This document shows positions 1 to 8,031 of a DNA stretch of 10,097 nucleotides, in pieces; position 1 is the first letter of the stretch, and each line of letters begins with the position of its first letter. The DNA comes from Pseudomonadota bacterium (GTDB lineage Bacteria; Pseudomonadota; Gammaproteobacteria; Burkholderiales; Burkholderiaceae_B), in NCBI GenBank assembly GCA_023389535.1, contig JAEWEH010000496.1, positions 1 through 10,097 of the forward strand. Direction: 5' to 3'. The position numbers were made by a program, and so were the translations under genes. The notes below the pieces were generated by a model, which was given only the letters and a program-made list of their open reading frames with translations, was not told where the DNA came from and did not search any database.

Positions 1-1016
1 GCATAGGCCCTGAAGGTGCCCAGGTTGGTCAGGCGCCGGCGGTTGCCTTCCAGCGCCGCCCAGTCGCCCAGCGCGCGGTTGCTTTCCTCCAGCTCTTGCT
101 GCTTGCCATCCAGGTAATCCTTCAATAATGAAAAGCGCCGCAAATCTGCAATTTCATCTTCGCGCAAAAATCGGACAGTGCTGGCGTCGATACGCAAGGT
201 GCGTTTGATTCGCCGACCGCCCGATTCGAACATATAACGCCAATTACGGTAGCTTTCAGAGAACAGTTTGTAGGTCGGTATCGTGGTGACGGTTTTGTCC
301 CAGTTCTGGACTTTGACGGTGTGCAGGGCGATATCGATGACGAAGCCGTCGGCGCCCGCCTGGGGCATTTCTATCCAGTCGCCGATGCGCAGCATGTCGT
401 TCGACGTCATTTGCGTACTGGCGACCAGCGACAGCAGCGTGTCCTTGAACACCAGCAGCAGCACAGCGGACAATGCTCCCAACCCGGACAGCATCAATAG
501 CGGCGAGCGGTCTGCCAGTATGGATACGATCAGGATCAGGCACACGGCCCATACCACGATCTTCGACAGTTCCAGATAGCCCTTGATGGACCGGGTCTGG
601 GCACGTTGGCTGGAAGCATAAACGTCCTGCCACGCACCCAAAATACCGTTCAAGGCCATGAAGAGAAAGACGATCGCGGCCGACAGCAACACCCGCAACA
701 GCATGGCGGTATATCGGGGGTCAATCGGCAACAAGCCGATATTGGCCATGATCACCAGCAACGGCAAAGCGTGGCTCAGGTTACGAAATACCCGGCGCCG
801 GGACAGCGCCTGCGACCAGTCTGCGCGCCCCACTGCACTGAGCGCGCGGCGGGCGAGTTTGGCGAGCACTTTGGATGCAATCCAGCTGGCGGCCCCATAC
901 AACAAGGCCAATACCACTAGACCCAGTGCGATCTGGCTCCAGAGCCCGTCGGGCAGGTGCTGGCCCAGCCAGTCTTGCGCCAGCGTCTGGGCAAGTAGAT
1001 TGTTGTCGTCTGTCAT
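1..1016 (-). CDS. MscS-family mechanosensitive ion channel, YbdG-like (5' part; 3' end beyond window)
   Basis: This is the first 338 codons of an inner-membrane mechanosensitive channel that opens under membrane tension during osmotic downshift. The reading frame is open from the ATG at 1016 to the window edge. About five hydrophobic segments are visible (roughly residues 24-44, 82-99, 104-125, 150-168 and 172-192); the last is Gly/Ala/Leu-rich, as expected for the pore-lining helix. It is followed by the MscS beta domain, with FKDTLLSLVAS at 190-200 and IGDWIEMPQAGADGFVIDI at 211-229. The segments VQNWDKTVTTIPTYKLFSES and NLGTFRAY near the end are typical of the YbdG/MscM subgroup (about 415 residues in E. 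coli), so roughly 80 residues are probably missing. It is transcribed divergently from argH. No strong ribosome binding site precedes the ATG; the start was chosen because the hydrophilic N-terminus and the first helix follow naturally. The family is certain, the subgroup likely. Confidence 0.9.
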   Translation of the reverse strand, partial: MTDDNNLLAQTLAQDWLGQHLPDGLWSQIALGLVVLALLYGAASWIASKVLAKLARRALSAVGRADWSQALSRRRVFRNLSHALPLLVIMANIGLLPIDPRYTAMLLRVLLSAAIVFLFMALNGILGAWQDVYASSQRAQTRSIKGYLELSKIVVWAVCLILIVSILADRSPLLMLSGLGALSAVLLLVFKDTLLSLVASTQMTSNDMLRIGDWIEMPQAGADGFVIDIALHTVKVQNWDKTVTTIPTYKLFSESYRNWRYMFESGGRRIKRTLRIDASTVRFLREDEIADLRRFSLLKDYLDGKQQELEESNRALGDWAALEGNRRRLTNLGTFRAY

Positions 1017-1152
1017 GACTGATGTTCTTGTTGCGTCGTCCGATAAGGTACAAGCGCACCCGGTGCCTGCGTCCCGCGCGTCGCTGCAAGCCCTGCGCCG
1101 CGCCATTCCGCCCAGCCGCTGCAGCCGCGCCGTAATAGTAACGTATGGAAAT

Positions 1153-1189
1153 GCCCGCCGCGCCCGGCAGGAGAGCGCTCGCGGCGGGC
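1153..1189. repeat. 10-bp perfect inverted repeat in the argH upstream region
   Basis: The arms GCCCGCCGCG (1153-1162) and CGCGGCGGGC (1180-1189) are exact reverse complements separated by 17 nt. The right arm lies where the -35 element of the argH promoter would be expected, 10 nt before the TATAAT. It could be an operator or simply a GC-rich chance hairpin. It has no T-run on either side and sits between divergent genes, so a terminator role is unlikely. Confidence 0.5.
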
Positions 1190-1198
1190 CGCGTCCTT

Positions 1199-1204
1199 TA
1201 TAAT
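1199..1204 (+). promoter_or_regulatory. argH promoter -10 box (TATAAT)
   Basis: A perfect sigma-70 -10 hexamer, TATAAT, ends 9 nt before the argH ATG, which predicts transcription starting at about 1211, only some 3 nt upstream of the start codon. No recognisable -35 hexamer is seen at 16-18 bp spacing (the region reads CGCTCG), and there is no extended TG motif. An activator or an unusual upstream contact may compensate. The promoter call is inferred from sequence only. Confidence 0.55.
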
Positions 1205-1213
1205 CGCGCCACT

Positions 1214-2644
1214 ATGTCAAAAAAATCCTCCTCCGATTTGCACAGCCAATTCGCCAACAAGGCGCAAGCCTGGTCGGCGCGCTTCTCTGAACCCGTCTCT
1301 GACCTGGTCAAGCGGTACACGGCCTCTGTTGAATTCGATCAGCGCATGGCGCGCTTCGATATCCAGGGATCCCTGGCCCATGCCGACATGCTGTCCGCCG
1401 TCGGCGTCATCAGCCAGGACGACAAAGCCGCCATTGAGCGCGGGATGGCCACCATCCTGGAAGAGATCGACGCCGGCCGGTTCCAATGGTCGCTGGATCT
1501 TGAAGACGTTCACCTGAATATCGAGAAGCGCCTGGTCGAGCTCGTCGGCGACGCCGGCAAGCGCCTGCACACCGGGCGTTCGCGCAATGACCAGGTGGCC
1601 ACCGACATCCGCCTGTGGCTGCGCAACGAAATCGATATCGCCCTGGAGCTGCTGGGCCAATTGCGCATCAAGCTTGCTGAACTGGCGCTGGAACACGCAT
1701 CGACCATCCTGCCCGGCTTTACCCATCTGCAGGTGGCGCAGCCGGTGACCTTCGGCCATCATTTGCTGGCCTACGCCGAAATGTTCGGCCGCGACGCAGA
1801 GCGCCTGGCGGATTGCCGCAAGCGGGTCAACCGCCTGCCCTTGGGTGCCGCAGCGCTGGCGGGTACGTCCTACCCGATAGATCGGGAACGGGTGGCGCGC
1901 ACGCTGGGGTTTGACGAAGTCTGCCGCAATTCGCTGGACGCCGTCTCCGACCGCGATTTCGCCATCGAGTTCTGCGCAGCGGCCGCCTTGATCATGACCC
2001 ACATTTCGCGGCTGTCCGAAGAGCTGGTGCTATGGATGAGCCCCCGCGTCGGCTTCATCGACCTGGCTGACCGCTTCTGCACCGGCAGTTCCATCATGCC
2101 GCAGAAGAAAAACCCCGACGTGCCGGAATTGGCGCGCGGCAAGACCGGCCGCGTCAACGGCCATCTGATCGCCTTGCTGACGCTTATGAAAGGGCAGCCC
2201 CTGGCCTACAACAAAGACAACCAGGAAGATAAGGAAGGCCTGTTCGATTCCGCTGACACTATACGCGACACGCTGACGATCTTCGTCGACATGATCGGTG
2301 GGATCAAAGTCAAGCCGGATGCCATGCGTGCGGCCGCGTTGCAGGGCTACGCCACGGCCACGGATCTGGCCGATTACCTGGTCAAGAAGGGCCTGCCGTT
2401 TCGCGATGCCCACGAAACCGTCGCCCATGCGGTACGCCACTGCGAAGAGCAAGGCTGCGATCTGGCGGATTTGTCCCTGGAACGATTGCAGGCCTTCCAC
2501 CCGTCCATCGAGCAGGACATATTCGGCGTGCTCACGCTGGAAGGGTCGGTCGCATCCCGCAACCATATCGGCGGCACCGCACCCGAACGCGTCAAGGCCG
2601 AAGCGCAGCGCATACTGGACGGCGCCAGTACGCGCAAGGGCTAA
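1214..2644 (+). CDS. argH: Argininosuccinate lyase
   Basis: ArgH cleaves argininosuccinate to arginine and fumarate, the last step of arginine biosynthesis, as a cytoplasmic homotetramer of the fumarase/aspartase superfamily. At 476 residues it has the usual family length. Visible signatures are HTGRSRNDQ starting at H119, FTHLQVAQP with the presumed acid/base His at H171, and the superfamily loop [11 protein letters not shown] at 291-301, carrying the catalytic serine. The frame is open upstream to 1145, but the extra 23 residues are not family-like, while [20 protein letters not shown] following the ATG at 1214 is a normal ArgH N-terminus. No Shine-Dalgarno sequence precedes the ATG, and a TATAAT box ends 9 nt upstream, so the mRNA is probably leaderless or nearly so. 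Its TAA stop overlaps the stop of convergent rlmD. The gene stands alone, without other arg genes nearby. Confidence 0.97.
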   Translation: MSKKSSSDLHSQFANKAQAWSARFSEPVSDLVKRYTASVEFDQRMARFDIQGSLAHADMLSAVGVISQDDKAAIERGMATILEEIDAGRFQWSLDLEDVHLNIEKRLVELVGDAGKRLHTGRSRNDQVATDIRLWLRNEIDIALELLGQLRIKLAELALEHASTILPGFTHLQVAQPVTFGHHLLAYAEMFGRDAERLADCRKRVNRLPLGAAALAGTSYPIDRERVARTLGFDEVCRNSLDAVSDRDFAIEFCAAAALIMTHISRLSEELVLWMSPRVGFIDLADRFCTGSSIMPQKKNPDVPELARGKTGRVNGHLIALLTLMKGQPLAYNKDNQEDKEGLFDSADTIRDTLTIFVDMIGGIKVKPDAMRAAALQGYATATDLADYLVKKGLPFRDAHETVAHAVRHCEEQGCDLADLSLERLQAFHPSIEQDIFGVLTLEGSVASRNHIGGTAPERVKAEAQRILDGASTRKG

Positions 2645-3969
2645 GACGCCGCGCCTGGGACGTCGAACACCGCAATAGACTCCACGTGGCCGGTGTGGGG
2701 AAACATATTCACCACTCCCGCCGCCTGCAGCCGGTAGCCGCCATCGTGGACCAGTATGCCCGCGTCGCGCGCCAGCGTGGCCGGGTTGCATGACACGTAG
2801 ACGATGCGCTGCGGCCGCTCGGCCGGCGTTAGCGCGGCCAGCGCCCGCGACACCGCCTCGGCTCCTTCGCGCGGTGGGTCGATCAGGACGCGGTCGAAAC
2901 GCCCGAGCTCGCGCAACCATTGCACATCCACTTCAAACAGATTCAACGTGGCGTAGCGGATGCGCCCTTCCAGGCCATGTTGCTGCGCTGCTTCCAGGGC
3001 CCTTTCCGTCAAGGCGGCGCTGCCTTCCACACCGACGACGTGCCCGGCGCGCGTCGCCAGCGGCAAGGTGAAATTGCCCAGGCCGCAGAATAGATCGGCC
3101 ACCCGCTCGTTGGGCTGCGCATCCAGCAGGCTCAACGCCCTGGATACCAGAGTCTGATTGATGGCCTGGTTGACCTGCGTGAAATCCGTGGGTCGATAAG
3201 GCATGCGCAGGCCGAATTCAGGCAAGGCATAGAATAGCTGCTGCGCGTCGGCCCGCTCCAGCGGGTGCACGGTCTCCGGACCTTTGGGCTGCAGCCACCA
3301 ACTGACATTCCTTTCCCGTGCAAATTCGCGCAGATGGCCGATATCGGCGGCATCCAGCGCTTCCATATGGCGCAGCAGCAAGACCGTGCTGCGGTCGCCG
3401 ACCGCCACTTCGATTTGCGGGATGCGATCGGGGCGGGATAGGCTGGCGATCAGCGAACGCAGCGGCAAAAGCATGTCCGACACATGCGGAGGCAGTACCC
3501 GGCATTCCTTGATGTCGGCGACATAGCTGCCGCGCTTTTCGCGAAATCCGACCAACACGCCGCCCTTCTTCTTGACTACGCGCACCGACAGGCGCGCGCG
3601 ATAACGGTAGCCGTAAGCAGGACCATGCATCGGCGGCAGCACTCTTGCGGGACGCAGCTTGCCGATATGCGACAGCGCATCTTCCAGCACACGTTGCTTG
3701 ACCGCAACTTGCGCCGCCGGCTCCAGATGCTGCATGGCACAGCCGCCGCACACACCGAAGTGCGGACAGGGCGGCGCCACCCTTTGCGCGGAGGGCTTCA
3801 GTATGCGTTCCAGCCGCGCGGTATCAAAACTGGGTTTTTGGCGGACCACCCGGGCTTCCACCCGTTCGCCCGGCAGCGCTCCCTCGACAAACACCACCTT
3901 GCCGTCGCGGTGGGCCACGCCGCGTGCTTCAAGGTCCAGGGATTCAATATCAAGTACTTCAACGGTCAT
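2641..3969 (-). CDS. rlmD: 23S rRNA (uracil-1939-C5)-methyltransferase
   Basis: RlmD (RumA) transfers a methyl group from SAM to C5 of U1939 in 23S rRNA. The 442-residue protein has an N-terminal TRAM-like RNA-binding domain (about 1-60), then the four cysteines expected to bind a 4Fe-4S cluster (C68, C74, C77 in [10 protein letters not shown], and C156). A Rossmann-like methyltransferase domain follows, with DLFCGLGNF at 292-300, DPPREGA at 364-370, the nucleophile C394 in YVSCNP and the presumed general base E430 in FPHTGHVES. All key residues are intact. The open frame continues upstream to 4098, but that ATG lies in the hairpin downstream of the next gene, and [20 protein letters not shown] from 3969 is the natural family N-terminus. 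Ribosome-binding sequence before 3969 is weak. A possible -10 (TAAAAT, 4004-3999) precedes it. The gene converges on argH with overlapping stop codons. Confidence 0.95.
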   Translation of the reverse strand: MTVEVLDIESLDLEARGVAHRDGKVVFVEGALPGERVEARVVRQKPSFDTARLERILKPSAQRVAPPCPHFGVCGGCAMQHLEPAAQVAVKQRVLEDALSHIGKLRPARVLPPMHGPAYGYRYRARLSVRVVKKKGGVLVGFREKRGSYVADIKECRVLPPHVSDMLLPLRSLIASLSRPDRIPQIEVAVGDRSTVLLLRHMEALDAADIGHLREFARERNVSWWLQPKGPETVHPLERADAQQLFYALPEFGLRMPYRPTDFTQVNQAINQTLVSRALSLLDAQPNERVADLFCGLGNFTLPLATRAGHVVGVEGSAALTERALEAAQQHGLEGRIRYATLNLFEVDVQWLRELGRFDRVLIDPPREGAEAVSRALAALTPAERPQRIVYVSCNPATLARDAGILVHDGGYRLQAAGVVNMFPHTGHVESIAVFDVPGAAS

Positions 3970-3998
3970 TATTCGGACGTCCAATAAGGCAGCTCCGA

Positions 3999-4004
3999 AT
4001 TTTA
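3999..4004 (-). promoter_or_regulatory. Possible rlmD -10 element (TAAAAT)
   Basis: On the minus strand TAAAAT lies 30 nt before the rlmD ATG, downstream of the hairpin that probably ends the previous transcript, so a promoter is expected in this gap. No matching -35 hexamer is visible at normal spacing. The call is weak. Confidence 0.3.
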
Positions 4005-4088
4005 CCCTCCCGACGGTGCTGGCGCGCTGTAAGCCCCCCTGACTTGTCGGCGCTGGTAATCTGCACGCTGCACCACCCCGGAAAGATT

Positions 4089-4109
4089 CGGGCCCCATAT
4101 CGGGGCCCG
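4089..4109 (-). terminator. Probable intrinsic terminator after the Spy-like gene
   Basis: An 8-bp perfect GC stem (CGGGCCCC at 4089-4096 and GGGGCCCG at 4102-4109) encloses a 5-nt loop. It starts 28 nt past the stop of the Spy-like gene. Read leftward, the stem is followed by AATCTTTCC, a short and imperfect T-tract, so efficiency may be modest. It separates the Spy-like gene from rlmD. Confidence 0.55.
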
Positions 4110-4137
4110 GCGATCACTGCAGAGGCAGTCTTCGGAA

Positions 4138-4761
4138 TCAAGAGGTCATTTCAGTGGCAGGCGCCGACTTCTGCCCCTTGCGTTTTTCCATGCGCTGGGC
4201 ATGCTTCTCGGCGCGCTCGTTCATATGTGCGGCAACCTTGCTTTGTTGCGACGCGTCAAGCGCATCCCATACCGCCAGCCATTTTTCCTGCAGCTTGGCG
4301 CCTTCGGCGCGGGCTTGCTCGCGGGCCGCTTCGGACTGCTTCAGCGCGGCGCGCGGGTCGAGCTTGCCGGCCTTGATCTGTTCCATCTTGGCCGTGCGGC
4401 CCGCCTTCATGGCGTCGCGCATGGCCTTGCGCCCCGCTTTTTGTTCCGCCTGCGCATCGGCAAGCAGCTTGCCTTGCTGCTCATTGAGCGCCAGCGATTG
4501 CACGAAATCCTTGTTCAGGGGGCCGTAGCCGGGCACCCACATCGCGGCGTCGCGGACGCCATGACGTTTGAACTTGTGGTGATGCCCTCGCGCCTTGTGA
4601 TCGTGCGTGGCCTGCGTGGTTGCGGCCGTTGCATTGTCCTGGGCGACGGGCGCCGCGGCAGCTGCCGTCTGGCCCGGAGCTGCATAAACAGCGCCGCACA
4701 GTGCCATGGCGGCAGCCAGCGTTGCGATTTTCAAGGAGCGTGTAGTGGTGGTGGTTTCCAT
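4138..4761 (-). CDS. Spy/CpxP-like periplasmic protein with LTxxQ-type motifs
   Basis: This 207-residue secreted protein has a clear Sec signal peptide: basic start, hydrophobic core 12-24 and a likely cut after VYA (residue 27). The mature part opens with an Ala/Thr/Gln-rich, low-complexity stretch, then a His/Lys-rich segment (H53, H55, H60-62, H67). From about residue 80 it is highly charged and probably all-helical. Two LTxxQ-like motifs are seen, LALNEQQ near 90-96 and LDASQQ at 168-173, as in the Spy/CpxP family of periplasmic chaperones and stress sensors. Relatives bind unfolded proteins or modulate envelope-stress signalling; the same role here is inference. The ATG at 4761 has a good ribosome site (AAGGAAG, 4772-4766). 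An 83-bp gap separates it from the exonuclease gene, so it may have its own promoter, and a hairpin follows it. The C-terminus is Lys/Arg-rich. Confidence 0.75.
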   Translation of the reverse strand: METTTTTRSLKIATLAAAMALCGAVYAAPGQTAAAAAPVAQDNATAATTQATHDHKARGHHHKFKRHGVRDAAMWVPGYGPLNKDFVQSLALNEQQGKLLADAQAEQKAGRKAMRDAMKAGRTAKMEQIKAGKLDPRAALKQSEAAREQARAEGAKLQEKWLAVWDALDASQQSKVAAHMNERAEKHAQRMEKRKGQKSAPATEMTS

Positions 4762-4844
4762 GAGACTTCCTTAGTGCTGGTTAGGAGGCCCCATTGTGCA
4801 AGCGCGCCGATTACCACCTTGTTTCAAAGCACTCGCAACTATTT

Positions 4845-5630
4845 TCAGTCGATTTCAGGCCAGGCGGCCATGTATTCCTGCCAGTGCGCGGCGCCGCTGG
4901 CTTGCAGGGTATCGCGCACAAGCCGCACTTCGGACTCGTAGGCGCTGCGGTCAAGCTCGCCCTTCATGAAACGGAAACGGCAATACACGAGCCAGGTATT
5001 CACCACGTCGGTTTCGCAGTAGGCGCGCACTTCTTCGCGCTTGCCGCCGGACCACGCCTGCCATACTTGGCCGCCATCCATGCCCAGTTTGCCAGGAAAG
5101 CCGCAAAGCTTGGCCAAGTCGTCCAGCGGTGCGTTGGCGCGTCCGTTGTATTTGGCCAGGAGGGCCATGAGGTCTATGTGCCGGTTATGGTAGCGGCTGA
5201 TGTAATTGTTGAACTTGAAATCGCGGTCGTCCTCGCCCATGTCCCAATAGCGCGGAGCCTGTATGCCGTGTATGAGGCTGCGGTAATGCAGCACAGGAAG
5301 GTCGAAGCCTGAGCCGTTCCAGCTGACCAGCCGTGGTGTGTAGCGCTCTATCGTCTTGAAAAAACCCGTCAGCAAAACGGCTTCGGGATCGTCCGGGTTA
5401 CCCAGTGTGCGGACGCGGAAACCCTGGTCGTCGCGAAAAACGCAACCCACCACAGCGACCTGGTGCAAATGCAGGGGCAGGAAGTCGTTGCCGTGGGACT
5501 CTCGCCTTGCGGCCAGGGCTGCTTCGATGACCTGGACGTCGGACATGTCCGGCCCCCATTCCGGATTCAGGCGACGCAGGCCCTGGGCATCGGGTATGGT
5601 TTCAAGGTCGAAGACCAGCGTGGGTATCAT
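4845..5630 (-). CDS. Predicted 3'-5' exonuclease of the PolB exonuclease-like family
   Basis: The 261-residue protein matches a family of stand-alone proteins resembling the proofreading exonuclease domain of family B DNA polymerases (DnaQ-like fold). The three exonuclease motifs are present: ExoI FDLET with D8 and E10, ExoII SWNGSGFDLPVL with D110, and ExoIII YCETD with Y204 and D208. All four metal-binding acidic residues are therefore intact and nuclease activity is expected. The substrate and role are not established by the sequence. The ATG at 5630 overlaps the nlpD-like stop as ATGA and has no ribosome site of its own, which suggests translational coupling and membership of the surE-pcm-nlpD operon. 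No polymerase domain is attached or encoded nearby. It occupies the place downstream of nlpD where rpoS is found in several other proteobacteria. Confidence 0.88.
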   Translation of the reverse strand: MIPTLVFDLETIPDAQGLRRLNPEWGPDMSDVQVIEAALAARRESHGNDFLPLHLHQVAVVGCVFRDDQGFRVRTLGNPDDPEAVLLTGFFKTIERYTPRLVSWNGSGFDLPVLHYRSLIHGIQAPRYWDMGEDDRDFKFNNYISRYHNRHIDLMALLAKYNGRANAPLDDLAKLCGFPGKLGMDGGQVWQAWSGGKREEVRAYCETDVVNTWLVYCRFRFMKGELDRSAYESEVRLVRDTLQASGAAHWQEYMAAWPEID

Positions 5631-6421
5631 CGAGCCGGCAGGTAAGACAGGGGATTGACCGGCGTACCGCGACGGCGCACTTCGAAATGCAGGCGCGGCG
5701 ACGTGGTGTCGGTCTGGCCTATCGATGCGATCTTGGCGCCTTTCTTGATCTGTTCGCCGGTCTTGACCAGCAGTTCCTGGTTATGCGCATACGCCGTGAT
5801 GAACCCATTGCTGTGGCCCAGCAGGAACAGGTTGCCCAGGCCGCGTACACCGTTGCCGGCATACATGACTTTACCGTCGGCCGCAGCGAGCACCGGATCC
5901 CCGGCTGCGCCCGCGATGTCTATGCCTTTGGTATTGGCGTTGAAGCTCTGGATGATCTTGCCCGACGCCGGCCAGCCCCAATTGATCAGGCTGGCGTCGC
6001 TGGCACGCGCTGTGGCGGTGGGCTCGGCCGGTGCGACCGGCGCAACCGGCACCGGAGTCGCCGTGCCCGTGGCCGGCGGCAGCGTGGGCGCCGGCCCGGA
6101 TGTATCAAGCCGCAGGACCTGGCCGATGCGCAATTGGCTGGGATCGCTGATATTGTTCAGGCGGGTAAGTTCAGCCACTTCCATGTTGTTGGCCTGGGCG
6201 ATCTTGTACAGTGTGTCGCCGGCCTTGACGACATACGTGCCGCCCTTGGCCGGTTCGACCGTGCCGCTGGTCATGTCGGTGACCGGCGCCTGCGTTGTCC
6301 TGGAGGCGCATCCCGCCAGGATGGCCGTGGCCAGCACCGCCGCGACAAGCAAATAGCGGGACGCGTGCGCTGAAGGTGGGGCTGTCAGAGTGGCTGTTGA
6401 CTGAAACGTCCCGGGCTGCAT
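5627..6421 (-). CDS. nlpD: NlpD-like LysM/LytM (M23) lipoprotein, probable amidase activator
   Basis: This 264-residue protein has a long lipoprotein signal with the lipobox LAGC (lipidated C38), then a LysM peptidoglycan-binding domain (about 62-105), a Pro/Ala/Thr-rich linker (about 109-137) and a C-terminal M23/LytM domain (about 147-260). The LytM site is degenerate: the HxxxD histidine is Thr (T164) with D168 kept, and the last HxH motif reads RLH (R243, H245), while H213 is kept. In E. coli, NlpD likewise lacks catalysis and activates the cell-wall amidase AmiC at the septum; the same role is inferred here. Location in the outer membrane facing the periplasm is expected. The ribosome site AGGAG (6432-6428) is well placed. 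The gene begins 15 nt after pcm ends, and its stop overlaps the exonuclease start. Confidence 0.92.
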   Translation of the reverse strand: MQPGTFQSTATLTAPPSAHASRYLLVAAVLATAILAGCASRTTQAPVTDMTSGTVEPAKGGTYVVKAGDTLYKIAQANNMEVAELTRLNNISDPSQLRIGQVLRLDTSGPAPTLPPATGTATPVPVAPVAPAEPTATARASDASLINWGWPASGKIIQSFNANTKGIDIAGAAGDPVLAAADGKVMYAGNGVRGLGNLFLLGHSNGFITAYAHNQELLVKTGEQIKKGAKIASIGQTDTTSPRLHFEVRRRGTPVNPLSYLPAR

Positions 6422-6436
6422 GTGACTCTCCTGTGC

Positions 6437-7255
6437 TTAATACTGTGTTCCCGACCGGAGCGGAACGAAGCGAACTGATTCGAGCTCTTCGCGATGCCAG
6501 CTTGCGGCACCGGTGCGCTCAATCAGAATCAGGCGTTGCGCCGTCGTTCCTTCCGGGGCGATTAATCGACCCCCAATCGCCAGCTGCTCGAGCAGGGTCT
6601 GGGGAATTTTAATGCCGGCAGCCGCGATGATGATGGCATCGAACGGCGCTACGCCGGGTAATCCTGCCATGCCGTCGCCGAATGCAATCCGGACACGGCC
6701 CATAAGGTGCAAGGCCCTGAGGTTGTTGCGCGCCAGTTCATATAGGCCGCGGATACGCTCGATTACGTGGACTTCCTTGATGAAGCCGGCAAGCACCGCC
6801 GCCTGATAGCCGCAGCCCGCGCCGACCTCGAGCACTTTGACCGGCATCCGATTTTCGCATACTGCCGAAATCATGCGCGCAACCACCCAGGGCTGCGATA
6901 TGGTCTGGCCATGCCCTATGGGCAACGCGGCGTCTTCGTAGGCGCGGCTGGCAAGGCCTTCGTCTACAAACAGGTGCCGCGGCACGGACATCATTGCAGC
7001 AAGTACGCGCTCGTCCTGGATCCCCTGCCTGCGAAGGCGATCTACCATCATGCCACGCGAACGCTCTGAGTTCAAACCCAGGTTGACACTGGTCGAGGCA
7101 TGGCGGTTGGCGGCCGGCGCCAGCGCGACCGGCTGGCGCTGGGCGACGATACGGGTGTTGCTGTTGGCCGCGGATATACCGCCGCCAAAACTGGATCGGC
7201 CAAAGCGATTAGTGGTGCCTGTGGCGAAAGGAAACGGCGCTATGGGTTTACGCAT
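6437..7255 (-). CDS. pcm: Protein-L-isoaspartate O-methyltransferase with N-terminal extension
   Basis: Pcm uses SAM to methylate isoaspartyl residues in damaged proteins, starting their conversion back to aspartate. Using the ATG at 7255, the product has 272 residues against about 208 in E. coli. The family core starts near residue 69 ([17 protein letters not shown]) and contains [18 protein letters not shown], the SAM motif [34 protein letters not shown] and the C-terminal VRFVPL. The first 65-70 residues are Ser/Asn/Ala/Arg-rich, carry no recognisable domain and look disordered. A TTG five codons upstream (7270) is an alternative start. The next in-frame Met codons (7051 and 7048) would give a core-sized protein. 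The ATG at 7255 overlaps the end of surE by 16 nt, indicating coupling in the surE-pcm-nlpD operon. Confidence 0.93.
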   Translation of the reverse strand: MRKPIAPFPFATGTTNRFGRSSFGGGISAANSNTRIVAQRQPVALAPAANRHASTSVNLGLNSERSRGMMVDRLRRQGIQDERVLAAMMSVPRHLFVDEGLASRAYEDAALPIGHGQTISQPWVVARMISAVCENRMPVKVLEVGAGCGYQAAVLAGFIKEVHVIERIRGLYELARNNLRALHLMGRVRIAFGDGMAGLPGVAPFDAIIIAAAGIKIPQTLLEQLAIGGRLIAPEGTTAQRLILIERTGAASWHREELESVRFVPLRSGTQY

Positions 7256-7998
7256 AGCGGCCCCGCCCAATTGCGGACATGATCCAATTGCTCGTAATGG
7301 GTAAGGTCGAAACGCAGCGGCGTAAGGGATACGGCGTTCTGCGCGATGGCCCCGAAATCCGTATCGGCGCCGGCGTCGGACACCCTTCCCACCGGCCCTA
7401 TCCAGTAAACAGGATCGCCGTAAGGCGTACTGCTTTTGACGACAGGTTCCGAAGGATGGCGGCGACCCAGCCGCGTCACGCGCATTTCTGTAATGGCGTT
7501 CAGCGGCACGGCGGGGATATTGACATTGAGCAGCACCGGGCTGGTCAGGGAATCCTTCAATTGCCGCTCGACGATCTTGCGGGCGATATGCGCCGCGCCT
7601 TCCAGGTGTTCCCAGCCCTTTTCCACCAGGGAGAAAGCGATTGACGGTATTCCAAAAAGATAACCTTCAGTGGCTGCGGCGACGGTGCCGGAATAAAGGG
7701 TGTCTTCGCCCATGTTGGCGCCATTGTTGATTCCCGATACGATCAGGTCTGGACGGAAATCCAACAGGCCGGTCAGCGCAATATGCACGCAATCCGACGG
7801 CGTGCCGTTGACATAAAAGAAACCATTGCGCGACTGGCGGACCGACAACGGGCGGTCCAGCGTGAGCGAATTGGACGAGCCGCTGCAATTGGTCTCGGGG
7901 GCGACGACGGTAAGGTCGCCCAGGCCCTCCAGAGCTTGCGCCAGGGCTTCCACCCCCGGAGCGTTGTAGCCGTCATCGTTGGACACCAGTATGCGCAT
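7240..7998 (-). CDS. surE: 5'/3'-nucleotidase SurE
   Basis: SurE is a cytoplasmic metal-dependent nucleoside monophosphatase, also reported to act on short polyphosphate, linked to stationary-phase survival. The 252-residue protein has normal length and all metal-site residues of the family: D8 and D9 in SNDDG, S39 in NCSGSSNS, and N92 in [19 protein letters not shown] (63-75) and [18 protein letters not shown] (95-112) are further family signatures. The ATG at 7998 is preceded by GGAAGG two bases upstream and begins the invariant strand [10 protein letters not shown], which fixes the start. It is the first gene of the leftward operon, with pcm overlapping its end. A TACAAT box (8037-8032) is its likely promoter element, in the spacer shared with divergent plsY. 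Confidence 0.97.
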   Translation of the reverse strand: MRILVSNDDGYNAPGVEALAQALEGLGDLTVVAPETNCSGSSNSLTLDRPLSVRQSRNGFFYVNGTPSDCVHIALTGLLDFRPDLIVSGINNGANMGEDTLYSGTVAAATEGYLFGIPSIAFSLVEKGWEHLEGAAHIARKIVERQLKDSLTSPVLLNVNIPAVPLNAITEMRVTRLGRRHPSEPVVKSSTPYGDPVYWIGPVGRVSDAGADTDFGAIAQNAVSLTPLRFDLTHYEQLDHVRNWAGPLCVNP

Positions 7999-8031
7999 TG
8001 CCTTCCATTAAAACTCAACCAGACGTAGCGA

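Noticed and set aside
256..633. Plus- and minus-strand open frames inside the MscS channel gene
   Set aside because: The continuous minus-strand frame from 1016 encodes a clear MscS protein, so the overlapping frames are shadows.
1217..2002. Long 261-codon open frame on the strand opposite argH (and a similar one at 2030-2920)
   Set aside because: These are GC-rich antisense shadows of argH with no recognisable domain; argH has intact family motifs throughout.
3970..4098. In-frame 43-codon N-terminal extension of rlmD from an ATG at 4098
   Set aside because: Its start lies inside the GC hairpin after the Spy-like gene, and the residues do not resemble a TRAM domain; the ATG at 3969 gives the normal N-terminus and length.
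4773..4844. Promoter for the Spy-like gene (TTGCGA, 17 bp, GGTAAT on the minus strand)
   Set aside because: The spacing is right but both hexamers are poor; an own promoter is plausible from the gap and terminator, yet this site cannot be supported.
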